NCBI RefSeq assembly: GCF_001189295.1
Contig: NZ_CP012159.1
Coordinates: 7,619,001-7,683,000 of the forward strand
Source: Chondromyces crocatus
Lineage (GTDB): Bacteria; Myxococcota_A; Polyangia; Polyangiales; Polyangiaceae
Direction of reading: 5' to 3'
DNA length: 64,000 nt
Shown: positions 1 to 7,382 of the stretch, piece after piece
Numbering within the stretch: the stretch's first letter is position 1
Layout: each line of letters starts with the position of its first letter
The notes under the pieces: model-generated
What the model saw: the letters and a program-made list of their open reading frames with translations, nothing else
Told to the model about the DNA's origin: nothing
Databases searched by the model: none
Translations under genes and position numbers: made by a program

Positions 1-152
1 AGAAGCTTCTGTGGCAGCGCGTCGCCGTCCACGCCGTGCTCGGGGCCCGCGAGGACGCCCGCGCCGCGCTCGAACAAGCCCGCGCCAGCACGAAGAGGCC
101 ACCCCCCAAGGAGTTGAAGCGCCTCATCGCCTCGCTCGACACCCCGGCCTGA
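1..152 (+). CDS. Hypothetical protein, C-terminal fragment (paralog of the next gene)
   Basis: This is the 3' end of a gene that begins before the window; the readable frame starts at base 3 and ends at a TGA at 150-152. The 49 visible residues closely match the C-terminus of the protein at 331-1491: both carry a KLLW.RVA.HAVLG stretch, an alanine-rich helix and a K/REL-KRL tail. The two are therefore tandem duplicates. No known domain is recognisable. The stop codon lies in the first unit of a short tandem repeat that continues into the intergenic gap. Confidence 0.75.
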   Translation, partial: KLLWQRVAVHAVLGAREDARAALEQARASTKRPPPKELKRLIASLDTPA

Positions 153-221
153 TCTCGCTCGACGCCCCAGCCTGACCTCCGTCGACGCACCGACTCGACC
201 TCGCTCGACGCCCCGGCCTGA
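131..221. repeat. 23-bp tandem repeat carrying the upstream gene's stop codon, about 4 copies
   Basis: Copies start at about 131, 154, 177 and 200. Each reads roughly CTCGCTCGAC followed by (A/G)CCCC(G/A)GCCTGA; the third is degenerate. The TGA of the first copy is the stop of the upstream gene, so the array is a serial duplication of its last codons. A single related copy is found at the 3' end of the paralog near 1471-1491. Confidence 0.7.
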
Positions 222-330
222 AGGAGGTTTCCCTCTCCACCACACCGTCACCGGCCCTCGAGCGCGGCGCGTGGCGCGCGGCGTGTGCTCACGCTCGCCC
301 TGACGCCCGAGGGCAGTTAGCCTCCCCCTC

Positions 331-1491
331 ATGACCGAGACCTTCCGCTATCGCACGCTGGCCGTGGAGGGACGCGACGTCGTTCTCGAGGTCCGCCCTA
401 CCCTGGCCGGCGATCTCTGCGCCATCCCGCTCACCCGGTCGTTCTTCGCCCACCTGCTCGCGGAGCGCGGCGGGCCCCCGACGGTGGATCAGAGCCTGGA
501 CGTCGCCTGGCTCACGTCGCACCTGGACGAGCTCGTCACCAGCATCGTGGTGGAGCGACTCCGCGGAATGACGCACGAGCAGCTCCTGCGCAGCACCGGG
601 ACCAAAAGGCAGATTCCCATCGAGCACCTCCAGCCCACCGTGACGCTCCGCGCGACGATGCACAGCGAGGCGATCGCCGCGGCGTTCTCCATCGGCTCCT
701 GGGAAGGGACGCGGGCCTTCGACGTGTGGCAGGAAGACCCCAGACGCGCGGTACGACCGGACCAGTTCGATACGTTCGATCCCTTCGGGCCCTTCCCCGA
801 TGCGGCGAAGGGAGCAAAGGAGGCCGTTCTCGCCAAGCTCCCTGGCTGGGAGACCCCGGACGGGCACACCCTTCGTCGGAGCGCGGCGGACGCTCGACTC
901 ACGCTGAGCTTCGTCGACACCGGGGAGACCGAACGCCCGGGCTTCGAGGCGAGGTACGCCCTCGAGGTGCCGGCGATGTCGACGCTGGGAAGCCACCGGG
1001 TCGGCGAGAGCGTCTCGCCCACGATCCTGTCTGGCCAGCTTCAACCCCCGTTCTCTCACTACTGGTTCCGCCGGTATGTCGGCGCCGGCGACACCTTCCC
1101 CGAGCTGGCCACCTTCGTCGGTCAGCCGGAGCTCGACTCCACCGACGCGACGTACGCACACTTTCTGCGCCTTCTGGACCCGCCCGTGGTGGACGCCCTC
1201 CTCACGCGCGCGGGGGTCCTCGGCCTCATCGAAAACATCGTCGCGTCGTACTCGAAAAAGGAGCTTCCCCGGAACCACCGCCGTCTGGGGACCTACGTCG
1301 CGCCGCCTCTGGGCAGCGGCTGGAAATGGACGTTCCACCACCAGAAGCTCTTGTGGACGCGCGTCGCGCTCCACGCCGTCCTCGGGACCCACGACGACGC
1401 CCGCGCCGCAATCGAGCAAGCCCGGGCCCGCATGAAGGTGCCCCCGCGGGAGCTGAAGCGCCTTTACGTCTCGCTCGTCGAGTCGGCCTGA
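331..1491 (+). CDS. Hypothetical protein, 386 aa
   Basis: I do not recognise this protein. It is soluble by appearance, with no signal peptide or membrane segment. It has a Pro/Phe/Asp-rich patch near residues 145-155 and a C-terminal half rich in aromatic and basic residues (for example PFSHYWFRRYVG near 237-248). The last 50 residues match the truncated gene ending at 152, so the locus holds at least two tandem paralogs, as seen in lineage-specific families in large myxobacterial genomes. The ATG at 331 is the first start in the frame after the upstream gene; no strong ribosome binding site precedes it. Confidence 0.75.
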   Translation: MTETFRYRTLAVEGRDVVLEVRPTLAGDLCAIPLTRSFFAHLLAERGGPPTVDQSLDVAWLTSHLDELVTSIVVERLRGMTHEQLLRSTGTKRQIPIEHLQPTVTLRATMHSEAIAAAFSIGSWEGTRAFDVWQEDPRRAVRPDQFDTFDPFGPFPDAAKGAKEAVLAKLPGWETPDGHTLRRSAADARLTLSFVDTGETERPGFEARYALEVPAMSTLGSHRVGESVSPTILSGQLQPPFSHYWFRRYVGAGDTFPELATFVGQPELDSTDATYAHFLRLLDPPVVDALLTRAGVLGLIENIVASYSKKELPRNHRRLGTYVAPPLGSGWKWTFHHQKLLWTRVALHAVLGTHDDARAAIEQARARMKVPPRELKRLYVSLVESA

Positions 1492-1504
1492 CACAGACCC
1501 TCCG

Positions 1505-1940
1505 TCAGACGGATGTTGCACCTCCGCCTCCGGGACATCGTTCGTCGACCTCGTCCTCCTCGTCGTCACCCTGATCCTCTGCGACCAGCCGGTCGACATC
1601 CGGCTCGAAGGCCTGGGCGTCGATGACCTGCTCGCTCGCGGTTCCCAGCCACCGCTCGATCACGATGTCGGCCGTGTCCACCATCGGGCGAGACAGCATC
1701 CTCGAATGGATCTCGCCCCCCTCGGCCGGAGCCTCTCAGGTCGAACACATTACACGCCCCCAGGTAGGTCACCCGAACCAGATCCCCCGCAGCGTTCGGC
1801 CACTGCCTCCCTGCATACGTTGCGGCCTCCACCTCACCGAGACGGATGGCGTCATCGAAGGTCTCGGCGCGCACGAGGACGATGCGCTCCTCGACAAGGG
1901 ATGCATCTTGCCGAACCTCCCCTGCTGGGCTGACCCGCAT
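1505..1940 (-). pseudogene. DUF4288-like protein, frameshifted
   Basis: On the minus strand an ATG at 1940 opens a frame with the DUF4288 pattern: LVEERIVLVRAETFDDAI, then a YLG-CNVFDL strand. The expected next element, GGEIHSRML followed by an acidic tail ending at 1505, is in a different frame. Removing one base restores a continuous protein of about 145 residues. The change could be in a run of six C on the plus strand at 1716-1721 (G6 in the coding strand) or at 1734-1737. The family assignment is from memory of the DUF4288 pattern (acidic VWEE-IVLI-A, closing EVYSRF). The region could be a pseudogene, a slippage-controlled gene or a sequencing error. The N-terminus merges in frame with the 42-bp repeat array. 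Confidence 0.6.
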
Positions 1941-2264
1941 CAACGGCCACCCCTGACACCTCTCCGCCATCTTCGCAGTCGTCGACGACCATCGCGGACA
2001 ACCCTCCGTCATCTTCGCAGTCATCGACGACCATCGCGGACAATCCTCCGTCATCTTCGCAGTCATCGACGACCATCGCGGACAACCCTCCGTCATCTTC
2101 GCAGTCATCGACGACCATCGCGGACAATCCTCCGTCATCTTCGCAGTCATCGACGACCATCGCGGACACCCCTCCGTCATCTTCGCAGTCATCAATGACC
2201 ATTGCGGACACCCCTCCGCCATATTCGCAGTCATCAATGACCAACGCGGAGACCTCTCCGCCAT
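1938..2264. repeat. 42-bp minisatellite, about 8 units, extending from the 5' end of the DUF4288 gene
   Basis: The unit contains TCATCGACGACCATCGCGGA and CCCTCCGTCATCTTCGCAG. The central five units are nearly identical and the outer ones diverge. Because 42 is a multiple of three, all frames stay open across it. On the minus strand, in frame with the DUF4288 gene, each unit encodes 14 residues of the type MTEGCPRWSSMTAK. The last unit (MAERCQGWPLMRVS) runs straight into the conserved domain, so the array looks like serial duplication of that gene's first codons. Confidence 0.8.
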
Positions 2265-2488
2265 CTTCTCATCCCACGACGAATTTCTCCTACAATCAGC
2301 GCTCTTTCGCGCTTCGTGCGGCGAGCTTCGACAGCTCACGCACGCTCGTCGATCTCGCCTCACTGAAACTTCAAAAATCGCCATTGCCACCATTTACAAG
2401 AATGGGATCACGATTCACATTGGCAACCAGTTGGATGACCCGGGCAATTGGGCCCAGGGCGCCAATCCCCTATCTGGAGGAATGTCCG

Positions 2489-3067
2489 ATGGCTGGACCG
2501 ACTGACCCTGACGTTGGCGAGATGCACATTGATGCTCGCGGCGTGAACCTCAAGACCGTCGCTGTGGAGGATCGCCGCAGTGTGCTCAAGCTCCGCGATG
2601 ATTCCGATGCAGCGCTGGAGCGCGTCATGCTCCTCACCCCAGAGGAAGTCACCCGCGCTGGCCTCAACCCCGACGATGTCGACCGCCTGCGCAGCCAGAT
2701 TCTGGAGCGGCGTCGGGTGATGCAGTTCCTCAAGGCGTCGGAGCGGATGACCGACAAGCTGTGGCAGACCAGCCTGGCGTACGGGCACACGATCGCCGGC
2801 CTCCTCGGCGAGATCGCGGCGCAAGGGCGGCGTCGGGCGCGCCTGTCCCCCGATCGGAGCGACATCCTCGATGCGCTGTTGCCGCTCATCCGGTACCAAT
2901 CCGCGCCGGCCCGCAAGGCGCATCGCACCCGGACGAGGAATGAGGGCGGCGCGGGTGTCCCGTCAGGGGAGAGGAGCGCCATGCTCGACTCCTTGTTCCG
3001 CGAGCTGCCCGAGGAGGAGCAAGGGCCCGCTTCCGTCGAGCTGGCGCCCGAATCGCAGCTGCCTTGA
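2489..3067 (+). CDS. Hypothetical protein, 192 aa
   Basis: The start at 2489 is chosen because GGAGG lies eight bases upstream (2476-2480), while the longer upstream frame only runs into the minisatellite. The protein is hydrophilic and mainly helical: a charged N-terminal part (LLTPEEVTRAGLNPDDVDRL near 49-68), a central helix with basic residues, and an acidic C-terminal tail. No enzyme motif, signal peptide or membrane segment is visible. I do not recognise the family. Confidence 0.7.
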   Translation: MAGPTDPDVGEMHIDARGVNLKTVAVEDRRSVLKLRDDSDAALERVMLLTPEEVTRAGLNPDDVDRLRSQILERRRVMQFLKASERMTDKLWQTSLAYGHTIAGLLGEIAAQGRRRARLSPDRSDILDALLPLIRYQSAPARKAHRTRTRNEGGAGVPSGERSAMLDSLFRELPEEEQGPASVELAPESQLP

Positions 3068-3535
3068 CGGCGGTTCGGCGGCGCGCTCGCTCTCGGTAGC
3101 GCGCTCGCTGAAGTGCAAGACCAGCGTCCGTCGAGCTGGTGACTGGTGCTCGGTCGCCAGGATCACGGCGGTTCGTGGCGCGCCGCAGTGAATGCCGCGA
3201 GGGCCACCGGTGGGTCGAAGAAAGCCTGCCGGTGGCCCGGCGTGCGCACGCAATGACTTCAGTGCGTGCCTGGAGGAGGCGCGTTGCTCACGGAAAGAGG
3301 CAGGATGCAAGCTGGTGTTCTTGCCCGTTTTGCGTCTCGACACGGCGATTGCTCATACAAGCTCTCGTGACGCAAGCAGGCATCGTTGACCCACGCCGAC
3401 CTCCACATGGCGATTGCTCACACGAACCCGTACGACGCAAGCGCATTCCTGTGCAAATTGGCGCGACGTCGACTCTCGGGGCGACATGCGTGATGCGTCG
3501 CAATCGATCTTGTTCGACCAGGCGGCCCGACTAGG
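3068..3535. other. Intergenic region with three imperfect direct repeats
   Basis: No convincing gene is present. Three related segments occur at about 3280-3312, 3344-3378 and 3409-3442. The last two share GGCGATTGCTCA and, further on, GACGCAAGC, and are offset by 65 bp. The first is a looser match (TTGCTCA ... TGCAAGC). They lie upstream of the VOC gene and could be protein-binding sites or remnants of a duplication. Confidence 0.45.
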
Positions 3536-3973
3536 ATGAATGCAATGAGTGCTTCAACGAGTCCCGGGGTCCTCTCCCACGGGACGCTAGAGGTCAGGAA
3601 CGTCGACGAGTCGGTGCGATTTTACCGAGATTTCCTCGGAATGAAGGTGATCTACGACGTACCGAAGGCCTGCGTGATCTGGTTGCACGAGAGCTGGTAC
3701 ATCGTCTGCGTCGAGAACCCGAACGCCCGGGAGATGCCGATGCTGAATCATTTCGGAATCGACGTGGAGTCGCGGGAGGCGGTCGACCAGTGGTACGAGC
3801 GCGCCGTGAGGGAGCGGGACCTCCACGGGATCTCGACCATCACCAGGCCGAAGGTGCTGCACGAGGCCTATCAGTTCTACCTGAGGGACCGTGACCACAA
3901 CTGGTGGGAGTTCCAGCACGACACCACCACCTTTGCGCGGATGCGCGCAATGGCCGTAGCGACGCAAGCCTAG
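3536..3973 (+). CDS. VOC (glyoxalase/extradiol dioxygenase) superfamily protein
   Basis: A 145-residue single-chain VOC protein made of two beta-alpha-beta-beta-beta halves. The first half opens with LSHGTLEVRNVDESVRFYRD around residues 13-32, including the His in the usual metal position. The second opens with LNHFGIDVESREAVDQWYER, and the chain closes with RDRDHNWWEFQHD, whose Glu is a typical metal ligand. Members bind divalent metal and act as glyoxalases, dioxygenases or resistance proteins; the substrate cannot be read from the sequence. A second in-frame ATG at 3545 is an equally plausible start. The gene stands alone and ends 29 bases before a converging gene. Confidence 0.85.
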   Translation: MNAMSASTSPGVLSHGTLEVRNVDESVRFYRDFLGMKVIYDVPKACVIWLHESWYIVCVENPNAREMPMLNHFGIDVESREAVDQWYERAVRERDLHGISTITRPKVLHEAYQFYLRDRDHNWWEFQHDTTTFARMRAMAVATQA

Positions 3974-4002
3974 AGGCGAGACGGCTCGTCCTTTCGGGGT
4001 CG

Positions 4003-4395
4003 CTATCCCTCCGTGCCGGTTCGCCTGACCTCGCGGAGGCCGCGAAGGCGGTTCCAGAGCTCGTAGTCGGTGTGCTTCTTGGGCACGATCAGGTCGTCGG
4101 GTCGGGTCACCATGTCGCTGGTGGCCGTGAACTCGCCGCGTTCTCGCTCGTTCAGATCGATGTAGGTTGCGTTGCGCTCCAGGCGTCTTCCCGGTCGGAT
4201 GACGCGCAGGGCCTTGAGGTCTTCGGAGGTGAACTCGGGCAGGGCGACGTGGGTCTCCTTGAGATCGTAGGCGGCGATGGTGTCGTCGGCTGGAGAGGCG
4301 GCGCCGATGTTCTGACCCGCCATGGCGTTCGGGTTCAGGTCGCTCTCGTAGGCCGTGGGGTGCTTGTCCGGCGTCTCCGCTTGAGGTCGTGTCAT
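4003..4395 (-). CDS. Hypothetical protein, 130 aa
   Basis: The ATG at 4395 is preceded by AGGAGGGCCCC, a strong ribosome binding site, so this start is preferred over a much longer upstream frame with unnatural composition. The protein is hydrophilic and rich in Asp, Glu and Arg, with phrases such as FTSEDLKALRVIRPGRRL near 74-91 and PKKHTDYELWNRLRGLREVR near the C-terminus. No signal peptide or membrane helix is visible and I do not recognise the family. It converges on the VOC gene. Confidence 0.75.
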   Translation of the reverse strand: MTRPQAETPDKHPTAYESDLNPNAMAGQNIGAASPADDTIAAYDLKETHVALPEFTSEDLKALRVIRPGRRLERNATYIDLNERERGEFTATSDMVTRPDDLIVPKKHTDYELWNRLRGLREVRRTGTEG

Positions 4396-4777
4396 GGGGC
4401 CCTCCTGGAAGGGGCTGTGGGGCTCCCGGAGCGGAATGGCAAGCACACGCGCCCGAGCAGGAGGCGGCCGAGCGTGGAGGTGGAGGGTGCGAGCACGACC
4501 GTTCGCGAAGCGGGTGGCGCTCAGGTGGAAGTGAGGTGCTGTCGAGGTCAGGGCCGAAGCGGCGAGAGATGTCCGACTTTTCCGAGTGGATCCCGGGGTG
4601 GTGGGGCTCCGACGCGCTTTGTTCGGCGGGGCAGCGGGGGCGCGTGCCCCTGCCGTGTGTGTGAATGAGTGCGGGCGTGATCGCATGCCAGCAAGGTGCA
4701 GGTAGGAGGCCCCTCGAAGGGCAGAGGAGAGCGAAGAGCGCGCGGTGCGAGCGTGCGTGATGGCGCGATGTGCATCC

Positions 4778-4823
4778 GCGGAGGCCTCTGCGTGTGCGCG
4801 GCGGAGGCCTCTGCGTGTGCGCG
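4778..4823. repeat. Exact 23-bp tandem duplication
   Basis: Two adjacent identical copies (4778-4800 and 4801-4823) begin GCGGAGGCCTCTGCG. Each contains the 8-bp palindrome GAGGCCTC. The array is non-coding by context. Confidence 0.8.
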
Positions 4824-5004
4824 GAGAGAGAGCACTGCGCATGCATGCGTGGGGACGCACGATCCAGCGCGCGATGTGGCGCTCTCGAGAGGGCGTGGAT
4901 CGTGGGGAATGGCACCGTGGGCGCGAGCACGTCATGGGGTGCAGAGGCCCGGGTGGGGCGATGTGCTCCAGGTGAGTTCGTACAACGAGGTCAAACTAAA
5001 CTGG

Positions 5005-5016
5005 TGTGAGTTCACA
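5005..5016. promoter_or_regulatory. Candidate operator palindrome upstream of the lipoprotein gene
   Basis: TGTGAGTTCACA is a perfect inverted repeat (TGTGA/TCACA arms with a 2-bp centre) inside an AT-rich island 84 bases upstream of the start at 5100, in otherwise very GC-rich DNA. The arms resemble CRP/FNR half-sites, but the spacer is 2 bp rather than the usual 6, so the regulator family is unknown. Confidence 0.3.
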
Positions 5017-5099
5017 ACTTTGCGTGTACACACCCGCTCTCGCGGCTTGGGCAGCGCGCCTGGGTGACCTAGGATGCGGCTTCCCCCCCCGCTGGAGAG

Positions 5100-6158
5100 A
5101 TGTCGAGCTCTGTGCGATCCGCTGCCCTCGCTTCCTGTCTCCTCGCGCTGTCCGCGCTCGCGCTGGTGGCGTGCTCACCGGTTGCGCCGGTGTTGCCGCC
5201 GGTGCAGCAGCCGCAGGTGAGCGTGCCTCCGCCCGAGCTGGCGAAGGTGCCAGCGCGTCCGGCACAGACGATCAGCGGGAGCGAGTTCCTCGATTCCATC
5301 CTCGAAGAGGACGAGACGGGGCGCGAGCGGGCGGTGCTGGAGCAGCTCAGCCGGGGCAACCTGCCCGATGCGCTGCGTCGGCTGGCACGGCTGGAGTTCC
5401 AGGCGGAGACGCGGTCGGGGACGACGCACACGGTGACGCTGTGGGCGATGCCGGATTACCTGGCGATCGGGAGCGACGAGGACCACCTGCGGATGCCCAT
5501 GAGCCCGGTGACGGCGCAGCTCGTGGCGGATCACTTCGGGTTCTCGCTGCCGACGACGAAGATCGTCGACACGATCTATGCGCAGGCGACGACCAAGCTC
5601 AAGCCGCGGCCGCTGCCGCCGAGCTCGCGGATGGTCCACCCGGACGAGTTCGCGCGGCACGATCAGATCATCAAGGAGCAGCTCGACGCAGCAGCGCAAG
5701 GATCGCTCGGCGCGGCGCTCCGCGCGCGGCTCATCGCGGGCCACAAGAAGGACGTGGTGCTGTCCAACAAGCTGGCGCAGCGAGCGCACCGGGTGGCGAT
5801 CTACGGCTGGCACGAGCCGGACAGCCACCCGATCCAGCCGCTCAGCACGCTGCACGGGGACTGGTACGCGGACTACAGCCACGGGATCCGGTTGATCAGC
5901 GGGCACATGCTGGTCGACGGGACGCCGATGAAGATCGCCGAGGTGCTGCAAGATCCGGAGCTGTCGTCGCTGCTCAGCGAGGAGGGGGCGCTGGTGTCGC
6001 CCCGCTACCGGACGCAGGAAGGCATGGGGCGGCTGAAGTGGTGGCCGAAGCCGGACGTTCCGACGCCGAGTCCGACGCCCGCCCCGGAGCCGGTGACGGA
6101 GCCCGGCGTGACGCCGATCGCGCGGCTGGGCCTCCCTTCGCTGACGGGCACGCTTTGA
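5100..6158 (+). CDS. Conserved lipoprotein of unknown function, 352 aa
   Basis: The ATG is preceded by GGAGAG. Residues 1-25 form a lipoprotein signal peptide ending in LVAC, so the mature protein should be lipid-anchored at Cys25. A proline-rich linker of about 30 residues follows, then a globular domain. Its most distinctive part, near 245-275, reads IQPLSTLHGDWYADYSHGIRL. The His/Asp/Tyr/His clustering suggests a catalytic or metal site, although no named enzyme family can be assigned with confidence. The C-terminus is again rich in Pro and Thr. The gene stands alone and converges on the PAS-STAS gene. Confidence 0.75.
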   Translation: MSSSVRSAALASCLLALSALALVACSPVAPVLPPVQQPQVSVPPPELAKVPARPAQTISGSEFLDSILEEDETGRERAVLEQLSRGNLPDALRRLARLEFQAETRSGTTHTVTLWAMPDYLAIGSDEDHLRMPMSPVTAQLVADHFGFSLPTTKIVDTIYAQATTKLKPRPLPPSSRMVHPDEFARHDQIIKEQLDAAAQGSLGAALRARLIAGHKKDVVLSNKLAQRAHRVAIYGWHEPDSHPIQPLSTLHGDWYADYSHGIRLISGHMLVDGTPMKIAEVLQDPELSSLLSEEGALVSPRYRTQEGMGRLKWWPKPDVPTPSPTPAPEPVTEPGVTPIARLGLPSLTGTL

Positions 6159-6201
6159 TCGCGCGCCGCTGAGCGAGCGCTGACGCGCAGGCGCGGTTCC
6201 G

Positions 6202-7170
6202 TCAGGAAGTCTGCGGCTTGCGGCGGTTCGTGCGGCGCCGGAGGGCGTGGTGGATGCCGGCCTGGAGCGAGCGGAGGGTGGTGATGCCGCCGAAGTCGAC
6301 GCCGAGGGAGACGAGCGCTTGCGCGACGCCTGGGCCGAGGCCGGTGAGCACCACCTCGGCGCCGAGGAGCTGAGCGGCGCGGGCGGTGCGGAGAAGGGCG
6401 GTGGCGACTTGCTCGTCCATCGTCCGCACGCCGGTGACGTCGAGGAGGGCGACGTGCGCGCGTTGCTCGCTGACGCCTTCGAGGAGGGCTTCGAGGATGT
6501 GGCCGGCGCGCTCGGTGTCGATGGTGCCGACGAGGGGCATGGCGATCACGCCGTCGGCGACGGGGACGAGGGGCGTCGCCAGTTCGCGGAGGGCGGCTTG
6601 CTGGGTGAGGATCAGCTCTTCTTGCAAGGCGGCGCGCTCGGAGCTGAGCTGGTCGAGGCGCAGGCGGCCGAGGACGCGCTCGGTGACGTCGGTGACCTGC
6701 GCGAGCACGCCGTCGACCTGGCCGCGTGTGTCGCGCACGGGCTGGTACACGACGTCGTACCAGCGATCGGCTGGATCGACGCCCTCTTCGAGGATGGTCT
6801 GGCCCGGGGCAGCGACGCCGATGTACGGCTCGCCAGTGCGGTAGACCTGCTGCAAGAGGGCCGCGAAGCCCTGCGCTTCCAGCTCGGGCAGCGCCTCGAG
6901 GACGGGCTTGCCGATGAGGTCGCGGTTGCCACTGAGGTCGACGTAGCGGGCGTTGGCGAACCCGATGACCAGCTCCGGGCCGTGGAAGTAGCAGATCGCA
7001 GCCGGAAGGTTCATGAGCAGCTGGATCGCTTGCTCCTGCTCGGTACGGAGCGCATCGCGCGTGCACTGGAGCGCTGTGCGGAGCTGCTCGCGCTCGGCCT
7101 GGCACTCGGCGAGCTGTGCTCGGAGTGCGAGGAGCTCTGCTTCCTGGGCGTTCGGGGGGTGGTTGCTCAT
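6202..7170 (-). CDS. PAS-STAS protein, RsbR-like, with altered switch residues
   Basis: This 322-residue cytoplasmic protein has an N-terminal coiled-coil (residues 8-50), a PAS domain (about 52-165, ending in the usual VTDVTER), a linker helix and a C-terminal STAS domain (about 195-305). The layout is that of the RsbR co-antagonists that build stressosomes with RsbS and the kinase RsbT. In Bacillus RsbR two threonines in the STAS domain are phosphorylated (contexts VIDT and RPEIAQT). Here the matching positions are Glu253 (TMDEQVA) and Ala285 (GPGVAQA), so this copy should not be switchable at those sites. The start at 7170 gives natural composition; the frame extends further upstream without conserved sequence. 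Confidence 0.85.
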   Translation of the reverse strand: MSNHPPNAQEAELLALRAQLAECQAEREQLRTALQCTRDALRTEQEQAIQLLMNLPAAICYFHGPELVIGFANARYVDLSGNRDLIGKPVLEALPELEAQGFAALLQQVYRTGEPYIGVAAPGQTILEEGVDPADRWYDVVYQPVRDTRGQVDGVLAQVTDVTERVLGRLRLDQLSSERAALQEELILTQQAALRELATPLVPVADGVIAMPLVGTIDTERAGHILEALLEGVSEQRAHVALLDVTGVRTMDEQVATALLRTARAAQLLGAEVVLTGLGPGVAQALVSLGVDFGGITTLRSLQAGIHHALRRRTNRRKPQTS

Positions 7171-7382
7171 CGTGGTGCTCCCCCCCGGTGTCCGGCCGGG
7201 CAGGTTAACCACGAACCGGTAGGCGAGACCAGCAAGGCAACCTGTGAACTGGATGCCGAGCGGGTGCTCCCATGTGGGTTCGCGGCAGACGCTCGCGCGC
7301 CGAACCCCAGCGTTCCGCCGCTCGCACGGGGGAATCGCAGGGGTCGCAAGCCCTCGGGGGGCCGTGGTAGCGTCGCCGGCCA

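Larger units (their letters stand above)
4396..5099. other. 704-bp intergenic region between divergent genes
   Basis: No reading frame here has natural protein composition. The region contains a GC-rich near-palindrome at 4630-4654, an exact 23-bp tandem duplication at 4778-4823, and an unusually AT-rich island at about 4975-5030 that probably includes the promoter of the lipoprotein gene at 5100. Confidence 0.5.

Noticed and set aside
1938-2264. CRISPR array
   Set aside because: Units are contiguous 42-bp repeats without unique spacers, and no cas gene is present.
5005-5016. A CRP-binding site
   Set aside because: The half-sites match but the spacer is 2 bp instead of 6, so it is listed only as a palindrome of unknown regulator.
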